A stretch of DNA of 64,000 bases, taken from NCBI GenBank assembly GCA_014804695.1, contig JAAUZJ010000010.1, positions 56,120-120,119 on the forward strand, read 5' to 3'. The notes beneath the pieces were generated by a model. The model had not been told where the DNA came from. It saw only the letters and a list, made by a program, of their open reading frames with translations, and ran no database searches. The position numbers and the translations under genes are program-made. The stretch is from Lachnospiraceae bacterium (GTDB lineage: Bacteria > Bacillota > Clostridia > Lachnospirales > Lachnospiraceae). Shown here piece by piece: positions 34,992 to 43,017 of this stretch (its first letter is position 1; every line of letters starts with the position of its first letter).

Positions 34992-36272
34992 ATGCTTCAT
35001 TGGATTCAATATGTTAAAGGATATGTTTCCATTAAGGTGTGGGGCTATTCGACGGAAAGATTTTTAAATTTATGCGGAAATCATGACATTCTGGTCTGGG
35101 ATATAGAGAATCATGGCGATCATTATACGATGAAAGTAAGTGTTAAAGGTTTTTTTGCACTTAAGACACTGCTTAAAAAAACCGGAACCAGGGCGTCTGT
35201 ATTAGAACGATATGGACTGCCTTTTTTTGTGTCCGGAATAAAAAAACGTAAAATCTTCGTCACAGGATTATTAGTCTGTCTGCTGTTTTGGATGCTTACA
35301 ACGCGATTTATCTGGGATATTAAGATCACAGGAAACTATTCGCTGACAGAAGACGTTCTTATGGACTACCTGAATGACCAAAACGTGCATACAGCGATGA
35401 AAAAATCGAATTTGCAGATTGAAGAATTGGAAAGAAATCTGCGGGAAGAATATGATATAATCACATGGGCATCATTAAAAGTGGATGGAACTACCTTGAT
35501 CATACAGATTCGTGAAAACGAAATGCCAGAATATGACACTGGTGTCGGAAATGAGCAGGACAGTGCATTTCCAGATGATGATATGCGTTCCGGCAAGGAT
35601 ATTGTAGCCACTAAGGACGGAACGATCGTCTATATGATCACAAGAAAGGGAGTTCCGCAGGCTGCGCTTGGAGACAGCGTTGAAAAAGGCCAGCTTCTTG
35701 TAAGCGGAGCTGTACCTGTATATAATGAAGATGCAACGATAAGAAGATACCAGTACTATGAAGCCGATGCGGATATTATGATTTCTTATGATAAATCAAT
35801 TAAGGTAGAGAAAGAAACCGCTTATGAGGATAAGGTTTATTCCGGAAATGAGAAAAAAATTCTGCTTCTTGGATTTAAAGACAGGGAATGGGATCTTTCA
35901 TTTGGAAAGGTTAAGTATGAGGAGTATGACATCTCAGGAGAAAAGAAACAGGTACAGCTATTAGACCACCTTTTTCTGCCTGCTTACTATGGAGTGAAGT
36001 ACGCCAAAGAGTACACGTTGGTGGAGAAAAAGCATACGGAAGATGAGATGCAGCAGATCATGGAGGCGGAGTGGAGTAAAATATTACAGACTTTAGAAGA
36101 AAAAGGGGTAGAAATAACGGAAAAAAATGGTAAAATAATAAAGAATGAGGATAAATGGGTATTGAATGTCAGGATGAATCTGGTTGAAGAGGCAGTTAAG
36201 AAAGTAAGCAGTACCACGCAGCAAATCCCCATTACGGAAAGTGAAGAGGAAACGGAAATATCGGATGAATGA
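34992..36272 (+). CDS. yqfD: Sporulation protein YqfD
   Basis: Membrane protein of 426 aa. An N-terminal cytoplasmic domain (about 1-88) contains WGYSTERFLNLCGNHDILVWD. A membrane span near residues 92-108 (IFVTGLLVCLLFWMLTT) is followed by a large outside domain starting RFIWDIKITGNYSLTED, and a segment rich in charged coils. In Bacillus yqfD is a SigE-dependent forespore-engulfment-stage gene. It is 30 bp after yqfC and its last eight bases overlap phoH, so this is one transcription unit. Confidence 0.92.
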   Translation: MLHWIQYVKGYVSIKVWGYSTERFLNLCGNHDILVWDIENHGDHYTMKVSVKGFFALKTLLKKTGTRASVLERYGLPFFVSGIKKRKIFVTGLLVCLLFWMLTTRFIWDIKITGNYSLTEDVLMDYLNDQNVHTAMKKSNLQIEELERNLREEYDIITWASLKVDGTTLIIQIRENEMPEYDTGVGNEQDSAFPDDDMRSGKDIVATKDGTIVYMITRKGVPQAALGDSVEKGQLLVSGAVPVYNEDATIRRYQYYEADADIMISYDKSIKVEKETAYEDKVYSGNEKKILLLGFKDREWDLSFGKVKYEEYDISGEKKQVQLLDHLFLPAYYGVKYAKEYTLVEKKHTEDEMQQIMEAEWSKILQTLEEKGVEITEKNGKIIKNEDKWVLNVRMNLVEEAVKKVSSTTQQIPITESEEETEISDE

Positions 36273-37257
36273 ATTTACGATAAGAATGGATCTTCCAATG
36301 GAGCATATGAAAAATCTCTTTGGAGAATATGATGCTTATATTAAAAAGATTGAAAAAGATTTTCATGTGATTATAATTAATAGAGACGGCGCGGTAAAGA
36401 TAAGCGGCGATAAGGAAGATGTAGAGAAGGCGGCAAGAACCGTTGAGGAGCTTGTAACCTTATCAAAAAGAGGGAATGTTTTGCAGGAGCAGAATATTGA
36501 TTACGCAATAGAAATGGAAAAAGAGAGCAAGGGCGACGTCCTGCTTACAATAGACGGGGACTGTATATGCCATACTATTAACGGAAAACCGATAAAACCT
36601 AAAACATTAGGACAGAAACAATATGTGGACGCCATACGGAACAATATGATAGTGTTCGGAATAGGTCCCGCCGGAACAGGCAAGACCTATCTTGCAATGG
36701 CAATGGCGATCACTGCTTTTAAAAGTAACGAAGTAAGCAGGATCATACTCACAAGACCGGCGATAGAAGCGGGAGAGAAACTGGGGTTTTTACCGGGCGA
36801 TCTGCAAAGTAAGGTAGATCCTTATCTCAGACCATTGTACGACGCTCTTTATCAGATCATGGGTGCGGAGAGTTTTGCAAAGAATATGGAAAAGGGGCTT
36901 ATTGAGGTTGCGCCGCTTGCATATATGCGCGGACGAACTTTGGACAACGCCTATATTATTCTTGATGAAGCGCAGAATACAACACCGGCGCAGATGAAGA
37001 TGTTCCTTACAAGAATAGGATTTGGCTCTAAAGTTGTAATTACGGGCGATGCCTCACAGAAAGATCTTGCACCGGATGCTAAGTCGGGACTTGACGTTGC
37101 GATGAAGGTATTGTCTAAGATTGAAGATATAGCTTTTTGTAACCTTACAAGTAAAGACGTTGTAAGGCATCCGCTTGTACAAAAAATTGTCAAAGCATAT
37201 GAAACATATGAGACAAGGGAAAAAACTTACGATAAAAAACATAGAAACAGGCGCTGA
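36265..37257 (+). CDS. phoH: PhoH-family ATPase
   Basis: Cytoplasmic P-loop NTPase of 330 aa, with a small N-terminal KH-like region (about 1-75; KISGDKEDVEKAARTVEELV) and the PhoH ATPase core. Walker A is FGIGPAGTGKTYLAMA near residue 130 and Walker B is YIILDEAQNTTPAQMKMFLTR near 228. The track start is GTG 36241; ATG 36265 gives MNEFTIRMDLP, overlaps yqfD by eight bases and is preferred. The family is linked to RNA metabolism and often sits next to ybeY, as here, with the PgpH-like gene between them. Confidence 0.93.
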   Translation: MNEFTIRMDLPMEHMKNLFGEYDAYIKKIEKDFHVIIINRDGAVKISGDKEDVEKAARTVEELVTLSKRGNVLQEQNIDYAIEMEKESKGDVLLTIDGDCICHTINGKPIKPKTLGQKQYVDAIRNNMIVFGIGPAGTGKTYLAMAMAITAFKSNEVSRIILTRPAIEAGEKLGFLPGDLQSKVDPYLRPLYDALYQIMGAESFAKNMEKGLIEVAPLAYMRGRTLDNAYIILDEAQNTTPAQMKMFLTRIGFGSKVVITGDASQKDLAPDAKSGLDVAMKVLSKIEDIAFCNLTSKDVVRHPLVQKIVKAYETYETREKTYDKKHRNRR

Positions 37258-37273
37258 GTGGGAATGGAAGAAT

Positions 37274-37348
37274 AAGATTGAAAATAAAATTTTCAATCTT
37301 GAGTTTGTGTCTCAAATGAATGTGCAAGCGCATTCGCTTGAGACACTA
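37274..37348 (+). promoter_or_regulatory. Tandem hairpins before the PgpH-like gene
   Basis: Two adjacent stems fill the 102-bp gap. The first is AAGATTGAAAAT aaa ATTTTCAATCTT, 12 bp perfect. The second is GTGTCTCAA / TTGAGACAC enclosing GAATG...CATTC, which ends seven bases before the ribosome binding site AGGAGAC. Only the first resembles a terminator, and it lacks a proper T-run. They may tune readthrough or translation of the downstream gene, which is inference. Confidence 0.55.
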
Positions 37349-37359
37349 GGAGACAAATT

Positions 37360-38577
37360 ATGGAAGAAAATAACAATGTACAAACAACAAAACAGAAAAT
37401 GGTCCGGATGGCGCAGTTTATATTTTTATTTTGCATGTCCGGCGTGATCGCAGGGATCGGAAGCTCTTTTTACGATTGTAAAAGCGGTGAGATCATCCGT
37501 AATACGATAATGGTTTTTCTTGGCACAGGAGTGGTAATTTTTGCACTTGTGGCAAGTGAACTTTATGACCTCTATTTTTATAAAAATAAAGGCAGATATG
37601 GCAAATTCATTTTATTCTATTTGAGCGGACTTATACTGGCACTGTTATTTCCGCTTATTCCGGTTGGTGGCTGGCCGTTTTTGGTTATTTTCGTGCTTCT
37701 TAGCCTGTTTAGCAACAGTATCTGTGGTCTTATTGCGGGAAGCGTGTGCCTGATGTTGTCCATAATGCTTGAAAACGGCGGCGGCTATCAGGAATTTTTC
37801 TTATATTTTCTCAGCGGTTTAGTAGGAATTATGGTGTTTAGCAGACTTAATACGGAGTTTAAAGTCGGACTACCGATTTTTATTTCGCTTGTCTGTCTTG
37901 CGGTCTGCTTACTTGCGGGCACTGTCCTTAATGCAAACGGGAATGTTACGATATCGCATTTTACGGTAATTGGGATTAATATTATGATAAGCCTTATTCT
38001 TCTGCTTATTATTTTAAAGGTATTCAGCAATACCATGATCCATAAATACAGTGAAAAATACATGGAAATTAACGACCCTGAGTGTCCTCTGCTTGTGCAG
38101 CTAAAGGAACTGTCTAAGGACGAATATTATCATGCAGTGCATACCGCATATCTTGGAGATAAAATTGCCAAGAAACTGGGGCTTAATGAAAGGGCAATTA
38201 AGGCGTGCGGGTATTATCACAGGATCGGCATATTAAAAGGCGAAAATACCTGGGAAAATATAGACAAAATCTGTAAAGAGTACCGTATACCTCCGGATGC
38301 GCGAATGGCTCTTAAAGAGTACGTAGATCCTGAGCAGGATTCGCTTTCTAAGGAAGCGACGGTAGTGTTGTTTACCGATTGTATAGTCACCTCAATTACC
38401 AAACTTTTTAAGAAGGATCCCAAGGCGGAGTTAAATTATGAGAAGATTATTGATACCATATTCAATAACAAAATGGAATCCGGCGAGTTACTAAAAAGCG
38501 ATATATCAATTGCGCAGCTTCGCAAGATGAGAAAGATTTTCAGTGAGGAGAAATTATACTATGACTTTCTACGTTGA
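37360..38577 (+). CDS. Degenerate PgpH/YqfF-like membrane protein, 405 aa
   Basis: Occupies the usual pgpH slot between phoH and ybeY. PgpH is a c-di-AMP phosphodiesterase of about 700 aa with an extracellular 7TM-HDED domain, seven membrane spans and a cytoplasmic HD domain. Here the extracellular domain is missing: about seven spans (residues 17-225) lead directly to an HD-like region starting DEYYHAVHTAYLGDKIAKKL near residue 245. The metal-binding HD is HR in KACGYYHRIGILKGEN, and the later conserved histidine pair is replaced by LKEYVDPEQ. The enzyme is thus predicted to be inactive, perhaps a c-di-AMP or membrane-binding relic. The frame is intact, arguing for a retained role. Confidence 0.82.
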   Translation: MEENNNVQTTKQKMVRMAQFIFLFCMSGVIAGIGSSFYDCKSGEIIRNTIMVFLGTGVVIFALVASELYDLYFYKNKGRYGKFILFYLSGLILALLFPLIPVGGWPFLVIFVLLSLFSNSICGLIAGSVCLMLSIMLENGGGYQEFFLYFLSGLVGIMVFSRLNTEFKVGLPIFISLVCLAVCLLAGTVLNANGNVTISHFTVIGINIMISLILLLIILKVFSNTMIHKYSEKYMEINDPECPLLVQLKELSKDEYYHAVHTAYLGDKIAKKLGLNERAIKACGYYHRIGILKGENTWENIDKICKEYRIPPDARMALKEYVDPEQDSLSKEATVVLFTDCIVTSITKLFKKDPKAELNYEKIIDTIFNNKMESGELLKSDISIAQLRKMRKIFSEEKLYYDFLR

Positions 38578-39061
38578 AAATGAAACGGATAAGGAGTTTT
38601 CATTTTCAGTGCAGGAGATTTCTGAAAAGGTAGCAGACGAAGTACTGAAGATGGAAAACTGCCCTTATGGGACATGTATCAACCTCCTTTTGACAGATAA
38701 TGAAGGTATTCGTACTTATAACAGGGAGTATCGGGATATAGACAGGGAAACTGATGTTCTCTCTTTTCCAAATGTCGAGTATGAATGCGCCGGAGATTTT
38801 TCAGCAGCTGAGAAGGCCAGGGCACAGTGCTTTGACTTAGACAGTGGGGAATTAATTCTTGGCGATATAATTATCAGTGTAGAAAAGGTAGAAGAACAGG
38901 CGAAGGAGTACGGACATAGCAGCTTGCGTGAATTTGCGTTTCTGGTGGCACACAGTATGCTTCATTTGTGCGGATATGACCACATGAGCGAGGATGAAGC
39001 TGCTGTTATGGAAGAGAAACAGGAAATGGTTCTTAACGGACTTGGGATAGTCCGCAACTAG
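38561..39061 (+). CDS. ybeY: Endoribonuclease YbeY, rRNA maturation factor
   Basis: Single-strand RNase needed for 16S rRNA 3'-end processing and ribosome quality control. The zinc-binding signature is HSMLHLCGYDHMSEDE near residues 132-147, and the N-terminal part has LLLTDNEGIRTYNREYRDID and DVLSFPN. At 166 aa it is full length. The track start GTG 38543 precedes the GAGGAGAA site; ATG 38561 follows it by ten bases. It overlaps the preceding gene by 17 bp. Confidence 0.95.
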   Translation: MTFYVENETDKEFSFSVQEISEKVADEVLKMENCPYGTCINLLLTDNEGIRTYNREYRDIDRETDVLSFPNVEYECAGDFSAAEKARAQCFDLDSGELILGDIIISVEKVEEQAKEYGHSSLREFAFLVAHSMLHLCGYDHMSEDEAAVMEEKQEMVLNGLGIVRN

Positions 39062-39079
39062 ACAAGAAAGGTACTATTT

Positions 39080-40720
39080 ATGAAAATACGTAAGAATTCT
39101 CAGCGGGAATTTAAAGGCAATATGACGGCATATGCGGGAATTATTGCTTATATAATATGCCTTGTACTCAGGATTCCCCTATGTAGGTTTATAGGGGATG
39201 AAGGCGTTGGACTCTATGCTATGGCATTTGAGATATTTATATTAATTATGCTTTTGTTTTCGCATGGTATTTCAAGGACAATAACAGGCATGATACGCTA
39301 TCGTGTAAAGAGAGCACAGTATAAGAGTGCAAGGAAGGTTTTTGGCACCGCTTTCAGATTTTCCTTTATTGCAAGCGTAGTATTTGCAGTCGTAGTGGCG
39401 GCAGCATCAGAATTGATCGCAGATACGTTAGTCTTAGAGCCTATGAGTAAAAAAGCAGTGCTTGCAGTTTCGCCGGTGATCATACTGGCCGCGCTTGTAA
39501 ATGTATTCAGGGGATATTATAACGGAAACGGTTATGGCGTATTAGGTGCACATTCACAGTATATTGAAAAAATAGCAATTGTTATCTTTTCCGTCATATG
39601 CGGTAGATTTATGTATGACTATGGACTTAAAGTATCGGCTCTGCTTAAAAACGATATGGCGGCGTATTCCTATGGTGCATTGGGAGCTGTAATTGGTATG
39701 ATGTTAGCCGAACTTATTACGCTTATTTACCTTCTTGTTATTTTTATAATTTATTCCGGAACATGGAAAAAGCAGCTTGCACAGGACGGTGCAAGAAGAG
39801 TTGAAAGTGATGGGGAAATATCAAGGCTTATTCTTGGCAATGCGTTTCCTACAGCTGTTATTGCCGTTATCTGCAATTCTTTTATGCTGATTGACCAGCG
39901 TTTTTTTAACTATTGCATGAACCGGATGGAGCTTGGAGCACAGAGAGCCGGAATTTGGGGGGCGTATTATGGTAAATTTGCAGCCCTTACAGGAATAGGC
40001 GCTGCATTTGTATGTCTGGCATTATATGGTTTTATCGGTAAGATCGGAAGCGCATATGACAAAGAAGAGTATCGCATGATGAAGGACCGCATGGGCAGCG
40101 CGGTTAAGACGTTGTGCGTTATTGCAATTCCGATCGTAGTATTTATGACGGTCATGGCACAGGCTCTTGTTAACGGGCTGTATAAAGGTGAAAATGAACT
40201 GGCTATAAGCCTGGTCAGGTGCGGGAGCGTTATAATCTTCCTGTATGGTGCAGCTTATTTATTTGGACAGCTTATGTTGAAAGTGCATATGGGAAAGGAA
40301 TTTATAATATCACTTGTTATTTCATTTGCGTTACATATAGCCGCGCTTTTTCTGATGGAAAGAGTTCTCTTAATGGGAGCTGCTGGGATATTATACTCTA
40401 CGATTATTTTTATAGGTCTGCTTGCAGTGTTGTGCTTTGTATTTACGATAAAAAGGTTAAAATACCGGCAGGAACTTATTTATTCGGTTCTGCTTCCGGC
40501 GTTGGCTGCGTGTATAGTGGGGCTTATAGTAATGCTGCTTAATAAGCTGCTTTTGCCGGTAGTCGGAAATCTGCCAACACTTTTAATAACGGCAGTTATT
40601 GGATTTGCTTTATATATATTGATATTAATAGCGCTTCGTGTATTGAATGAGGGGGAACTGTCAAAACTGCCTTTTGGAAACTTATGGATTAAACTTGGAA
40701 GAACGGTAGGGCTGATGTAA
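39080..40720 (+). CDS. MOP-superfamily flippase (SpoVB/MurJ-like)
   Basis: Polytopic membrane protein of 546 aa with about 14 spans, in the MOP (multidrug/oligosaccharidyl-lipid/polysaccharide) exporter superfamily. Markers are RIPLCRFIGDEGVGLYAMAF near residue 32, VFRGYYNGNGYGVLGAHSQYIEKI near 135 and the typical repeat of paired spans, ending at LPTLLITAVIGFALYILIL. SpoVB-like members flip lipid-linked cell-wall or polysaccharide precursors during growth or sporulation. Its position after ybeY does not identify the substrate. AAGAAAGG precedes the ATG. Confidence 0.85.
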   Translation: MKIRKNSQREFKGNMTAYAGIIAYIICLVLRIPLCRFIGDEGVGLYAMAFEIFILIMLLFSHGISRTITGMIRYRVKRAQYKSARKVFGTAFRFSFIASVVFAVVVAAASELIADTLVLEPMSKKAVLAVSPVIILAALVNVFRGYYNGNGYGVLGAHSQYIEKIAIVIFSVICGRFMYDYGLKVSALLKNDMAAYSYGALGAVIGMMLAELITLIYLLVIFIIYSGTWKKQLAQDGARRVESDGEISRLILGNAFPTAVIAVICNSFMLIDQRFFNYCMNRMELGAQRAGIWGAYYGKFAALTGIGAAFVCLALYGFIGKIGSAYDKEEYRMMKDRMGSAVKTLCVIAIPIVVFMTVMAQALVNGLYKGENELAISLVRCGSVIIFLYGAAYLFGQLMLKVHMGKEFIISLVISFALHIAALFLMERVLLMGAAGILYSTIIFIGLLAVLCFVFTIKRLKYRQELIYSVLLPALAACIVGLIVMLLNKLLLPVVGNLPTLLITAVIGFALYILILIALRVLNEGELSKLPFGNLWIKLGRTVGLM

Positions 40721-40798
40721 GGAGTTATTATGTTAAGAAAAACTGAATAAAATATAAAATTTGACTGATACTGATTATATAGTATTTTTGGAAAGGAC

Positions 40799-41527
40799 AT
40801 GGGCTTACCGGAAATGAAGGTTTTTAAACGTATCAGTCTTTTTTTGTTTACAGCGGGTGTGATGTTTGGCGCGGGAAGCTATGCCACGCTTAAGGCGGAG
40901 CATTTTTTTTACCCTAATAAATATGAGAATGATAATGATAAGATCATAGAGAATTCTTTGGAAAAGGTATTTGAGGATGAAAGTGCATCAGATGAATCAG
41001 ACAATACGAATCTTATAGGTGAAGATGATGAGGTAAAAGAGGCAGATGAGGAGCGTGTGATTGAAGCCGCGGTCGAAGAAATTCCGGTAATTACGGCTGA
41101 TACCGTTTATCTGGTTGGCGAAATAAATTTATCCGACGGAAGTATTGACGAAAAGGAAGAGGAGGTTCCAACCAAATATATCGGACTTGACAGGATAAGC
41201 CTTCTTGACGAACTTGAGGAATATAATAAAAATCCGCCGCTTGCCGAACTTAAGCAGGGTTTTACTAATATTGAACTTACGGCCTTTTCCAAGGAAAGAG
41301 TGGTTATATGCAAGTATTACCAGCCGGAGCCCGAAGAAGAGGGGTTTTATTTAATGGTGGCGGATCATTATGTGATCGTATATAAGGAAGACAAGCAGAG
41401 TATTTATATGAATACGGACATTTTATTGGAGAGTCTGAATTCACAGCTTCAAGATGAGATAATAAAAGGCAAGTATATTGAAAACGAACAGGAGTTATAT
41501 AATTTTCTTGAGTCTTATTCCAGTTAG
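40799..41527 (+). CDS. Membrane-anchored protein with BofC-like C-terminus, 242 aa
   Basis: An N-terminal anchor (ISLFLFTAGVMFGAGSYATLK, about residues 9-29) leads to a long acidic linker (DESASDESDNTNLIGEDDEV, residues 55-90) and a C-terminal domain with YYQPEPEEEGFYLMVADHYV, then SLNSQLQDEIIKGKYIENEQ and ELYNFLESYSS. This C-terminal block resembles BofC-type domains from memory, which in Bacillus regulate a forespore signalling protease; the link is weak. ATG 40799 is only three bases after the purine-rich AAAGGA, and ATG 40814 is an alternative; neither is ideal. Function is unknown. Confidence 0.65.
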   Translation: MGLPEMKVFKRISLFLFTAGVMFGAGSYATLKAEHFFYPNKYENDNDKIIENSLEKVFEDESASDESDNTNLIGEDDEVKEADEERVIEAAVEEIPVITADTVYLVGEINLSDGSIDEKEEEVPTKYIGLDRISLLDELEEYNKNPPLAELKQGFTNIELTAFSKERVVICKYYQPEPEEEGFYLMVADHYVIVYKEDKQSIYMNTDILLESLNSQLQDEIIKGKYIENEQELYNFLESYSS

Positions 41528-41531
41528 TGTT

Positions 41532-41642
41532 ATAGTGTGAAGAGAAGTTCTAAGGCTCATACAGCAAAAGTCTGATTCTCAGACTTGGCTGATTTCGCAA
41601 AGTCAGCATAGCTGACTTAGAACTTCTATAGCTTCACACTAT
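41532..41642. repeat. Cruciform-forming inverted-repeat element
   Basis: The left arm ATAGTGTGAAGAGAAGTTCT (continuing AAG) pairs with CTTAGAACTTCT and, after a 4-nt bulge ATAG, CTTCACACTAT. The space between the arms contains two small hairpins, GTCTGA ttc TCAGAC (41570-41584) and AAGTCAGC ata GCTGACTT (41600-41618). There is no T-tract, so it is not a simple terminator. It lies between the BofC-like gene and a flavoprotein gene, and could be a MITE-like element or structured RNA. Confidence 0.78.
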
Positions 41643-41680
41643 GAAAGATTTGTATCGCCAGAGGTGGCATGAGGATTGAG

Positions 41681-42970
41681 ATGAGTAGGAAAGTTGCGGT
41701 AATAGGCGGCGGCGCGGCTGGGATGATGTCAGCGGTTCAGGCGGCTCTTCTCGGAGCGCAGGTAGAGCTTTATGAGAAAAATAACAGGGTTGGAAAGAAA
41801 CTTCTTGCTACCGGAAACGGCAAGTGCAATTTTTCCAACATGAATATGGAACAAAGCGTTTATTATGGCAGCATGGCGGCTTATTATGATGAGATGTTTT
41901 CTAAGTTTGGCGTCAGGGACACGATTGACTTCTTCAGTCAATGCGGGATGCTTATAAAAGATAAAAACGGCTACCTTTATCCCCGCTCCGAACAGGCTGC
42001 TACCGTACTGGATGTACTGCGATTTGAGCTGGAGAAATGTAAAGTGACTGTCTATACGGACATGAGCGTGAAAGGTATTCAGATAGGACAAAGTGGCAGT
42101 AAGAATAATGAAAAAAACTGCGAAAATAGCAATGAAAGTAAAAAAATTGGAGTAATCACTGTTAGCGCGGCATCAGGCGGTAACGCAGTTAAGTTCTACG
42201 ACGCAGTGATCCTCGCCTGCGGTGGAATGGCGGCTCCTAAGACCGGCTCCGACGGAAGCGGACTTAAAATAGCGCAGGATTTAGGGCATCAGCTCATAAA
42301 AGCAGTGCCTGCTTTAGTCCAGCTTCGCTGCAGTGATCCTTTTTTTAAAAGCGTGGCAGGCGTTAGAACGGACGCAGGAGTGACGCTGTATATTGATGGA
42401 CAAAAAGAGGCTTATGAGCGGGGGGAGTTACAGCTTACCGATTATGGCATCTCCGGTATACCGGTTTTTCAATTCAGCAGAAAGGCAGCTTACGGCCTTT
42501 TACATAAAAGAAAAGTTGAAGCATATATTAATTTCCTGCCGGATTACACTGATGACGAGTACGGGAAGTTATGGGAGATGAGGTGGAAAAGCCAGTCATC
42601 CGGGTATTTGGAGCAGTTTTTAACAGGGATTGCCAATAAAAAAATCAATCAGCTTATTATAAAATTGGCGGGATGCGGACCTCATGATAAAGTGAGTGAT
42701 ATTCCGGCAAAGAAGCGCAAGAAGATTGAAGATCTGTACCGAAGTCTTAAGGTTACGGTATGCAAAACCAACGGTTTTGAATATTCACAGGTCAGTGCCG
42801 GGGGGATTTTAGCAGAGGAACTTACATTGGATTTAGAGTCCAAGATAGTACCGAATCTTTACTTCGCAGGAGAAATCATAGATATGGATGGAATCTGCGG
42901 CGGATATAACTTGCAGTGGGCATGGACAAGCGGTGCGGTTGCGGGGCGTGCTGCAGCCACAAAACATTGA
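41681..42970 (+). CDS. HI0933/BaiN-type FAD flavoprotein
   Basis: FAD-dependent oxidoreductase of the HI0933 family, 429 aa. The FAD motif is VAVIGGGAAGMMSAVQAALLGAQ at the N-terminus; further signatures are GKKLLATGNGKCNFSN, LACGGMAAPKTGSDGSG near 180 and FAGEIIDMDGICGGYNLQWAWTSG at the C-terminus. Members include BaiN, proposed in bile-acid reduction, but most are uncharacterised. The track start is 41669; ATG 41681 follows GAGGATTGAG and is slightly preferred. The substrate is unknown. Confidence 0.85.
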   Translation: MSRKVAVIGGGAAGMMSAVQAALLGAQVELYEKNNRVGKKLLATGNGKCNFSNMNMEQSVYYGSMAAYYDEMFSKFGVRDTIDFFSQCGMLIKDKNGYLYPRSEQAATVLDVLRFELEKCKVTVYTDMSVKGIQIGQSGSKNNEKNCENSNESKKIGVITVSAASGGNAVKFYDAVILACGGMAAPKTGSDGSGLKIAQDLGHQLIKAVPALVQLRCSDPFFKSVAGVRTDAGVTLYIDGQKEAYERGELQLTDYGISGIPVFQFSRKAAYGLLHKRKVEAYINFLPDYTDDEYGKLWEMRWKSQSSGYLEQFLTGIANKKINQLIIKLAGCGPHDKVSDIPAKKRKKIEDLYRSLKVTVCKTNGFEYSQVSAGGILAEELTLDLESKIVPNLYFAGEIIDMDGICGGYNLQWAWTSGAVAGRAAATKH

Positions 42971-43017
42971 ATAAGTTTTCACACTTTGAGAGAAAGGCAT
43001 GGTTATTGATATAGAAA

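Noticed and set aside
37175-37447. 90-aa plus-strand ORF bridging phoH and the PgpH-like gene
   Set aside because: Out of frame with both genes and reads through the tandem hairpins.
40730-40750. Seven-codon ORF (MLRKTE) with an AAGGAG site
   Set aside because: Too short to support as a gene. It could be a leader peptide, but nothing else points to regulation.
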